From Hepsetus odoe (taxonomy: Eukaryota; Chordata; Actinopteri; Characiformes; Hepsetidae), in assembly GCA_017165825.1 (NCBI GenBank), contig CM029372.1, forward strand, positions 24,343,066 to 24,407,065: 64,000 bases of DNA, in the 5' to 3' direction. Made by a program: the position numbers and the translations under genes. The notes beneath the pieces are model-generated. The model had not been told where the DNA came from, ran no database searches, and worked only from the letters and a program-made list of their open reading frames with translations. Below, piece after piece: positions 11,301 to 20,100 of this stretch. The stretch's first letter is position 1. Each line of letters begins with the position of its first letter.

Positions 11301-13140
11301 TGTTTAAACTTTAAATCAGTGATTTGGAATAAAGGTTTTAAATGGTATCTTTTCCATTTTAATGTTTAGACTGTAAATCAGTTATTTATTCTTCAAGTAA
11401 ATGTGTTTATAATCTGTTAAATTTATTATCCATCCATCCATTTTCTGCCGCTTGTCCCAAACTGGGTCGCAGGGGAGTGCTGGTGTCCAACCCAGCACAC
11501 ACAGGGCGAAGGACGGGGGACACACCCTGGACAGGTCGCCAGCCCATCGCAGGGAGTTCAATCTATTATTCATACTTTAAATCAGTAATTGTTTATTAAC
11601 ACTGAAATTGTATCTAACCTTCAGACTGTAAGTTAGTAATAATTTAACTTTCTTACTTCAGATCAGTATTTTTTTCTTATTAAATGACTGTGTTTATATC
11701 TGTTAATACTGACTGTAAATTAGTAATGTTTATTATTTTTGTAATGATATCTGCAAATGTTAAGACTCAGTCATAATATTTTCAATAAGAGTTTATATTA
11801 GTATCTTGATATTATTAAACAGTCATTTTTAAAAACAGCTGTGTTTATAAAAAAAGTGAAAAGTGAAAGTGACTACCCTTGTCATTGTGAAATGCAGCAC
11901 AGCACAGCACAACGAAATTCAACCTCTGCGTTTCACCCATACACACACGTGCACCCAGGAACAGTGACAGGGACGGTACCTTGCTCAAGGGTACCTCATG
12001 GCAACCTACTGGTAAGGGGATATATGTTAGTATTCATACTTTTAATCTGTAATTTTTTTAAATAACTATGTTGATATCTGTTAAACGTCAGACTCTAAAT
12101 CAGAGATATTTTTAATCACTGTGCTTATAACGGTATCTGATAACGCTGAGACTGTTTTTAATATCTGTGTTTATTTTGGTATCGGTTAAATGTTTAGACT
12201 CTAAATGAGTGTTACTATTTTAAATAAAAAAGTGTTTATAATTAAATAACAGACTCTAACTCAGTGATATTTTTAGTAAGTGTGTTGATAATAATATTTA
12301 AGTGTTGAGGCCTGGTGGTTCGGGAGTCGGCCACAGGATCAGAAGATTGTAGGTTCAAACCCCTCACCAGAAGGTTGCCCTGAGGTACCCTTGAGCAAGG
12401 TACCGTCCCCGTTACTGCTCCCCGGGCGCTTTAAAGCTGCCCAATGCTGCACGGTGTTAGCATGGGTTAAATGCAGGTCTAATTTCGTTGTGGTTCACTG
12501 TGTGCTGTGCTGTGACCTCGTAACGACAAGAATAGTCACTTTCACTTTAATCATTTTTGCTAATGTTGAGACTCATCTGTTTAATAACTGTTTATAATAG
12601 CATTTAATAGTGTTTAAAATATTGTCACTGATTTACATTCTCAATACGTGTTTATAATTATATATGCTACTGTTGAGACTCTAAATCGGAGGCAATATTT
12701 TAATACATTTTATTTAAGTGTGTATAATATCTGTTAATGCTAATGTTGAGACTCTAATCAGTATTTTCTGAATGAAATCAGTGTTTATAATAGTATTTAA
12801 TCATGTTGAAACAGTAAAGCAGTGATCATGTTTTAATAACTGTGTTTATAATGTCACCTGTTCATGCTGAGACTCTATAATTGAGTAATATTTGTAATCA
12901 CTGTGTTTATGATCTGCTGTCCTCAGTTTAGCCCCTCATGCTAAGCTAACACTGAATGACCTGAATGTCCGGACGGTCACGGGGCCGAGCTCCACGCCAC
13001 GACAAGACCGAGAAGAGTTTAAAGCAGACTTATTTTTAAACCCTCATCTCTCACCTAAAAATGCACCAGGACTCCAGGTGCCTCAGAGACTTCTTGTAGA
13101 GCCGTAAGACCTTCTGCTGGTGGCTCAGATAGGCGGCCAT
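8349..13140 (-). CDS. ndufb9: NADH dehydrogenase [ubiquinone] 1 beta subcomplex subunit 9 (complex I B22)
   Basis: Accessory LYR-motif subunit of mitochondrial complex I, in the membrane-arm distal module. Four coding exons read on the minus strand: 13055-13140, 10250-10442, 10055-10168, 8349-8480; all junctions are GT/AG and the phases join exactly. Together they encode about 174 residues (human about 179). Exon 1 begins MAAYLSHQQKVLRLYKKSLR with the LYR motif, the site through which the family binds mitochondrial acyl carrier protein. Exon 2 has DKYRFYACLLRARF and HPQPYLFPDSPGGTSYERY, exon 3 VPEWCLDHWHPSEKAMFPDY, and exon 4 ends LPPLWWQYVTRPRERPM. Its start lies 297 bp from that of the divergent tatdn1. 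Intron 1 (10443-13054) is filled with an AT-rich tandem array plus SINEs. Confidence 0.97.
8709..8916 (-). repeat. tRNA-derived SINE, family B (long type)
   Basis: Read on the minus strand it starts with GGTTTGATTCCCAGGTGGG (B box), then a CCTCCCACCGTCCAAA-like body, and ends in GCTGGGATAGGCTCCAGC. This is the same family as the copy at 35438-35757. Confidence 0.8.
9036..9272 (-). repeat. Chimeric repeat: family B tail joined to family A SINE
   Basis: 9036-9166 is the 3' tail of family B (GTCGCAGG, CCTGGACAGGTCGCCAGCCC). It runs without a break into an inverted family A SINE head (9167-9272: CCTTGCTCAAG, GGTTCGAACCCCCGATC, CCACTAAGCCACCGCTGCCC). Confidence 0.75.
11428..11560 (-). repeat. Family B repeat, 3' tail fragment
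   Basis: Contains CATTTTCTGCCGCTTGTCCC, GTCGCAGGGGAGTGCTGG and CCTGGACAGGTCGCCAGCCC. Inserted in the AT-rich array of ndufb9 intron 1. Confidence 0.75.
11855..12020 (-). repeat. tRNA-derived SINE, family A (truncated)
   Basis: Starts with the family 3' tail AAAGTGAAAGTGACTACCC and continues through CGTGCACCC and ACCTTGCTCAAGGGTACC. It ends before the B box, so the tRNA-like head is missing. Confidence 0.8.
12307..12547 (+). repeat. tRNA-derived SINE, family A (near full length)
   Basis: Runs from GGCCTGGTGGTTCGGGAG through the B-box-like GGTTCAAACCCC and the hairpin word GGTACCCTTGAGCAAGGTAC to the tail AGTCACTTTCACTTT. A good reference copy of about 240 bp. Confidence 0.88.
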
Positions 13141-13437
13141 GATCACCACCGCGCAGCCGAGCAGCAGCGCAGGGATGCAGCACGGCCGCCGTAATGACGG
13201 TATTAGAGGAGCACACAAAAATTAACCACTGCTTCTCGAAAGTCCCAACACAAAATGCTCCTTAGTGACCTTAAACAGGCAATTGGCGGTAAATTCGCAT
13301 TGTGTGGATTTAAAAGCTGCTCGAATGGGCACCGAAAGTCCTTATATCTTTTCAGCTGCGGGTCACTTTCAGTCTTTACGGTAGGGCGCTGTATGGAAAT
13401 GGTGAAGTGGAGCGTCTGCGCTGCTGCCACATTGACC
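13141..13437. promoter_or_regulatory. Probable bidirectional promoter, ndufb9 / tatdn1
   Basis: These 297 bp separate the start codons of two divergent genes. No convincing TATA box is seen near either start. In mammals the orthologues are also head to head, which supports shared control; exact start sites cannot be placed from sequence. Confidence 0.75.
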
Positions 13438-13813
13438 ATGGCTGCCTTCAGATTCGCAGGTAAGACTTAGAAATTAGTCAAAGCAAAGGGTTTCGGTGGT
13501 GTAAAAGACCATCAGAGGAATGCAGAGTATAGAAGTCTGTTTCCTGCAAATCAAGGAAGAAGTTCAGTCATCAGTAGAGGAAACTGTTTAATGACATCTC
13601 ATTAAAATGAGAATCTATCTATCTATCTATCTATATATCTATCTATCTATCTATCAGTATATCTCTCTAGCTGTCTGTCTGTGTATCTATCTCTCTATCT
13701 ATCTATATGTCTGTGTCTATATCTCTATCTATCTATCTATCTATCTATCAGTATATCTCTCTAGCTGTCTGTTTATCTATCTATCCATCAGTGTATCGCT
13801 CTATCTGTCTGTG

Positions 13814-13851
<38 letters not shown>

Positions 13852-13942
13852 AGTATATCTCTCTAGCTGTCTGTCTGTGTCTATCCATCTCTATCTGTCT
13901 ATCTATATGTCTGTCTTTTATCTATCTATCTGCCTGTATCTG

Positions 13943-13980
<38 letters not shown>

Positions 13981-14075
13981 AGTATATCTCTCTAGCTGTC
14001 TGTCTGTGTCTATCCATCTCTATCTGTCTATCTATATGTCTGTCTTTTATCTATCTATCTGCCTGTATCTGTGTC

Positions 14076-14117
<42 letters not shown>

Positions 14118-17100
14118 AGTATATCTCTCTAGCTGTCTGTCTGTGTCTATCTATCTATGTATCAGTATATCTCTATCTGTATGTCTGTCTGTGTCTATCT
14201 CTATCTATAGAATAGAATAATCTTTTATTATTGGGAAATTCGGGTGTTACAGGGCTCTTTAACAAGAAAGACAGAAAGAACATAGAAAAATATATAAAAA
14301 GAAAAAAATAAAGAATGAGGACATCCATATACAAGAGCTATACATGAGCTCTATATACATATACATATTTACATGGCAAATCTATCTATCTATATTTCTC
14401 TAGCTGTCTATCTATCTCTATCTATCAGTACATCTTTCTAGCTTTCTGTCTGTCTGTTTGTCTGTCTTTCTGTGTCTATCTATCTATCTTTCCATACATT
14501 TTTCTAGCTGTCTGTCTTTTTGTCTATCTTATCTGTCTGTCTGTCTGTCTGACCACTCACTATATCTCTCTGTCTGCCCATCTGTCCCTCTGTCTGTAGT
14601 GTCTATCTCTGTCTATAGTGAGACGTTCATGATCATAATGTCAAGTTTCTTCTTTTATGACTGTTTTTGGTGGAAACTGTGCTTCCAGTGTGCTTTTAGA
14701 AACAGGCTTCCATGTGCAAACAGCTTCATGCATTGAAAGAATGAACATGTTACGTGTGCTGTCAGTCATGACAGCAAGGAAACTCTTAACTCCTGTAGTT
14801 AAGGATGAAGTTTCCGTTCTTCAGCTTTCAGTTTTTGTAGCAAATCTCTATATTTGCAGCAACAGGGTTTTCAGAGGTTGCACCACGTTTCTGTCTTTCT
14901 GTCTGCAGATATTGGCATTAATCTCACTGATCCCATGTTTAGAGGAGTCTACAGAGGAAACCAAAAGCATGAAGGTAATATCTCTGCTTCTTCAGGGTCA
15001 GCAAAGTTCAAAAGTCAGACCTTCTTAAAGTGGCTATCTTTTTTTTTTTAGATGATTTTCATCAGGTGATTGACAGAGCTCTTAAAGTTGGAGTTCAGAA
15101 GGTACAGGTCCCAATGACATCACTGCCAATGACTTTTCCTGTGTGCCTCAGAAAGCAGCAAAATAAATTCCTGTGTCTTCTTTCAGTTCATGATCACTGG
15201 TGGAAACCTGGAGGACAGCACAGAGGCTCTGAAACTAGCACAAACCCGAGGTGGGAAACGGCAACATGCAGCACACTGTTGTTCAATCTGTCTAAATGGG
15301 GCAGTGGTTAGTGGTTAGTGACTAAACCCCATGATCAGAAGGTTGTGGGTTTGAGTCCCAGACTAGTAGGTTACCTTGAGGTTCCCCTTAAGCAAGGTAT
15401 CATCCTCAACACTGCTCCCCGGGCACTGGATGTGTGGCTGTCTGCTGCTCCACTTAGGTTTGTATGGGTAACATTTTGGGTCCCTGTGTGTGGTCGTGGG
15501 TTCACAGTGATACAGTTTCAATTTCATTAAAGATTCAACACTGTTATGCTTCTCCTGGCAGCAATAATATTGATGTCAGACTGTGAGAGTATAGTTTGGT
15601 TGTAGATGAATATACATATATCGTATATTATACATATATATATATATATATATATATAAGATGCCTAGGCTGTAAGAAGATTGCCAACACCCTGAAACTG
15701 AGCTGCAGTACGGTGGTCAAGACCATACAGCGGATAAACAGGACAGGTTCCACTCAGAACAGGCCTCGCCATGGTCTACCAAAGAAGCTGAGTGCACGTG
15801 CTCAGCTTCATATCCAGAGGTTGTCTTTTGAAAATCGACTTATGAGTGCTGACAGCATTGCTGCAGAGGTTGCAGCGGTGGGGGGTCAGCCTGTCAGTGC
15901 TCAGACCATACGCCACACCCTGCATCAAATTGGTCTGCGTGGTTGTCATCCCAGAAGGAACCCTCTTCTAAAGATGATGCACAAGAAAGCCTGCAAACAG
16001 TTTGCTGAAGACAAGCAGACTAAGGACATGGATTACTGGAACCATGTCCTGTGGTCTGATGAGACCAAGATGCACTTATTTGGTTCAGATGCTGTCAAGC
16101 ATGCGTGGCGGCAACCAGGAGAGGAGTACAAAGACAAGTGTGTCTTGCCTACAGTCAAGCATGGTGGTGGGAGTGTCATGGTTTGGGGCTGCATGAGTGC
16201 TGCCGGCACTGAGGAGCTACAGTTCATTGAGGGAACCATGAGTGCCAACATGTACTGTGACCGACTGAAGCAGAGCATGATCCCCTTCCTTCAAAAACTG
16301 GACCACAGGGCAGTATTCTAACATAACGACTCCAAACACACCTCCAATATGACACTGCCTCGCTAAAGAAACTGAGGGTGAAGGTGCTGGACTGTCCAAG
16401 CATGTCTCCAGATACACCCTATTGAGCCTCTGTGGGACATCCTCAAACAGAAGGTGGAGGAGCGCTAGGTCTCTAACATCCACCAGCTCCATGATGTCAT
16501 CATGGAGGAGTGGAAAAGGATTCTAGTGGCAACCTGTGAAGCTCTAGTGAACTCCATGCCCAAGAGAGTTCAGGCAGTGCTGGAAAATAATGGTGGCCAC
16601 ACAAAATATTGACACAATGTGGGCATTTTTCACTTAGGGGTGTACTCACTTTTGTTGCCAGTGGTTTAGACATTAATGGCTGTGATGAGTTATTTTGAGG
16701 GGACAGCAAGTTTACACTGACTACTTTACATTGAATCAAGTATCCTATCTTCAGTGTTGTCCCATCAAAAGATATAATAAAACATTTACATAAATGTGAG
16801 GGGTGTACTCACTTTTGTAAGATACTGTATATAACTCCAATTGTGCAGTTAAAGATATATCGTGTCTTTCTTTCTCCCTTTCTCTCGCTAGAGGAGTTCT
16901 TCAGCACTGTTGGCTGCCACCCGACACGTTGTGCTGAGTTTGAACAGAGGGGGGCAGAGCAATACTTCTCTGGACTCCGAGAGCTGGCCATCAACAACAG
17001 GGGGAAAGTGGTGGCTATCGGGGAGTGTGGCCTTGGTAAAGCACCCATCAGATCATTTCATAGCCATAACTGAACTTGGACCCTGTTTACAACCGGCATT

Positions 17101-20100
17101 AACGTTTGTTTTGAGTGGAAGTGTTGAGTAATCATGTTCAGGTGTGAACGCACCCAAGACCTGCTGAGATCCAATCACTCGGACCACATACGGAGGTGAT
17201 CTGGGCCACTTTCTTCAGCAGTATGAATATGAATATATCCTGGGCCACCTCGAAGGCCCACCCTACTCAACAGCGCAAGAAAACACCGATCAAATGGATA
17301 AAGCTGAAGATTCTTAAATGACCGAGAAAGCACTTTACATTTAAAATAACATTGTTACAAATCTAACATCCAAACATTAGCATATTTCAGAGGTGGTGGT
17401 CAAAGCATCTTAAATCATGTAAATGCGAATTTAGAAGGTGATTATTATTTCGTTTTTTTTTATTATTATTTTGATTTAGCTTAGTAATACTTAACCAGTG
17501 GTGGCCCATTAATAGTATCTCCCTGCTCCCACACCACCAAACAGTGCACACAGTGTGCCAACAGGTTGAGAAGAAAGAAGCATTTGTTCATTTTGTTAAT
17601 AAGGAAGAAGGTGAAAGAGGAGAAGCTGAAAACGAAAGCTGGAAAGTCCTAAGAGCTGTCCACTTGCGGTCAGATCACTGAAGACGCATGTTAGTATCAG
17701 GTGTAAACGGGGGTTAGATGAATATCTATAGTCTGTGTTTATTATGTTTTTTTTTTTTTTAATATAAATTGTAAATTCCTCTGGATCAGGTGCACTAATC
17801 AGACAAGGACACGGTCACTTTCTCTTTCTCTTTCTCTTCCCTCTCTCTGGCAGACTTTGACAGGCTGGAATTCTGTCCGAAAGAGACACAGCTCAAGTAA
17901 GCAATTTCATTTCAATTCAGTTCCAAAGGACCAATATGTAAACTGTGGAAATGAAACGCTGATTTTAAGGAGCTATTGATATGGGGCCTAATGATGAAAC
18001 ATTTTTTACAGAAATGTCAATTTAAAAAAAGGTGCATTTTTCAAGTTGTATGAGTATCTAATAAAGCTGAGCTTGTAAATCATTGGGGCTCATTACAGTA
18101 TTCATCATCATTCTTTATTTGAAGTGGGGTGTACATGGAGGGAGAACCTCATTATCAGGGTAGACAAGTGTTACAGGGAACAGTAACAGCATAATACGTT
18201 TGTAGAGACTTACTGAAAAAGAGAAGAAACATGAAAAGAAAAAAAATTGGAGAGAAAAACTAAGAAAGGAAGTAAATGGAAATAAACCAAAACACGTTAA
18301 GAACTCATTAACTGAAATGCTTATCCTGACTTGGGACATGCTCCAGAGACAGGTCTCTGGTCTATGTCCCTCCCGCAAGTACCCGCAAGCCTGCTCTGGA
18401 AAGGCAGTGAAGAGAAAGAATGAAAGAATAATTGCGTCTGTGCACCCTCGAAGAATGAGATTCTTGACATTTGACTTAACAAGTGCTGCTATGAAAAAAG
18501 GCCTTATGTGGCATCCGTTCCATATGTCTCCCTCTTCACTGGCCCACAGGTACTTTGAGAAGCAGTTTGATTTGGCAGAGGAGACCAAGCTTCCCCTTTT
18601 CCTTCACTGCAGGAACTCGCACAGGGAATTCCTGGGTAGGTCCAGCCCTGTACGTTCCTCTTCTGTTCTTGCACATGAGACTTGGTGGTACTGTTACAAT
18701 AGAGTCACATAAAAGTATTTTGCTTATTATTGTAAACACAGAGAAAAATTAAGATTCTACACGACTGTGTATAATTTAAGACTACTTGTTCACTCATGCA
18801 TCAAAACCTCACCAGGCTCCAAACACAACGAAAGTGAAAGTGACTATTCTTGTCACTGTGAAACGCATCACAGCTCAACACAATGGAATTGAACCTCTGC
18901 GTTTCACCCATACACACACGTGCGGCAGGGGGCAGCTATTGAAAGTGCCCAGGGAGCAGTGATGGGGATGGTACCTTGCTCAGGGGTACCTCAGGGCAAC
19001 CTACTGGTGAGGGAATCGGACCCACAATCTTCCAATCCGGGGCAACTCCCTAACCACTAGGCCACCGCTGCCCATAAAATAATGCAACCTCTGCATTTAA
19101 CTCGTAACATTGTGCAGTAGGGCGCAGCCATATCCAGCGCCTGGGAAGCAGTGATGGGGACAGTACCTTGCTCAAGGGTATATCAGGGCAACCTGATGGT
19201 CTGGGATTCAAACCCATGATCTTCTGCTTCTGGGACCTCTTCCCTAAACACTAGGCTGTCCCATGTGTCTATGTGAAAGTGAAGTAAAAGTGACTATTGT
19301 TGTCATTGTGAAACACATCACAGCACACGGTGAACCACAACGAAATTCAACCTCTGCATTACCCACACACACCGAGCAGCAGAGGGCAGCTATTTAAAGA
19401 GCCCGAGGAGCTGTGATGGTGACGGTACCTTGCTGAAGGGTACCTCATTGGAACCTGATGGTCCATGATTCTAACCCATGACTTGGTCCTGGGTTACGAA
19501 GCCAGATCACATCCTAAAAGTGTGGTTTCCCTTTTGCAAAGAAAGTAGTGAAAGTAACGATTAGTATTGGGTCAGTTATTCGGTGCAAGGAGATCAGTTT
19601 TGGTAACCTGACTTCCTCATACGTCCACAGACATAATGAGAAGAAACAGAGAGAGATGTGTAGGAGGGGTGGTAAGTGGGACATTTAAAACTGTCTTTAC
19701 AGAATGGTTCAACTTGGTGGACGTCTTTTCTGATTCTCTGTGTAAAGCACTCCTGTTTTTCAGGTTCATTCATTTGATGGGACCAAAGAGGACGCTGCTG
19801 CGCTGATAGACCTGGATCTTTACATTGGCATCAATGGCTGGTAAAATCGTCACTTAAAGATCATCTGTGAATGCACGGAGGCGAACTGTTGTTTGGGTTT
19901 CATGTCTTGGTGTGGAGCAGCTAGCTATTCATCGAGTGCGCTGACTCACTCAGGCTACTGTTGGGCATTACGCAGCTGGCATGTCTACTCAGCATGCCTA
20001 CTCTAAAGACTGTAATAGACCTCTGAAGATGTGCGTCATACGCATTTTAGTAGAACCCAAGGCTGATTTTCTCTGTAGTGAAAAGGATTTGTTTCACTGA

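Larger units (their letters stand above)
11270..12930. repeat. Degenerate AT-rich tandem array, ndufb9 intron 1
   Basis: Units of about 60-75 bp share the core words AGACTGTAAATCAGT, ATTTTTAATAACTG, TGTGTTTATAAT and TATCTGTTAA. At least 15 diverged units can be followed. The array is split by repeats inserted at 11428-11560, 11855-12020 and 12307-12547. Confidence 0.75.

Noticed and set aside
13607..14215. A 202-codon frame of SIYLSIYL repeats
   Set aside because: Direct translation of an ATCT microsatellite in a tatdn1 intron.
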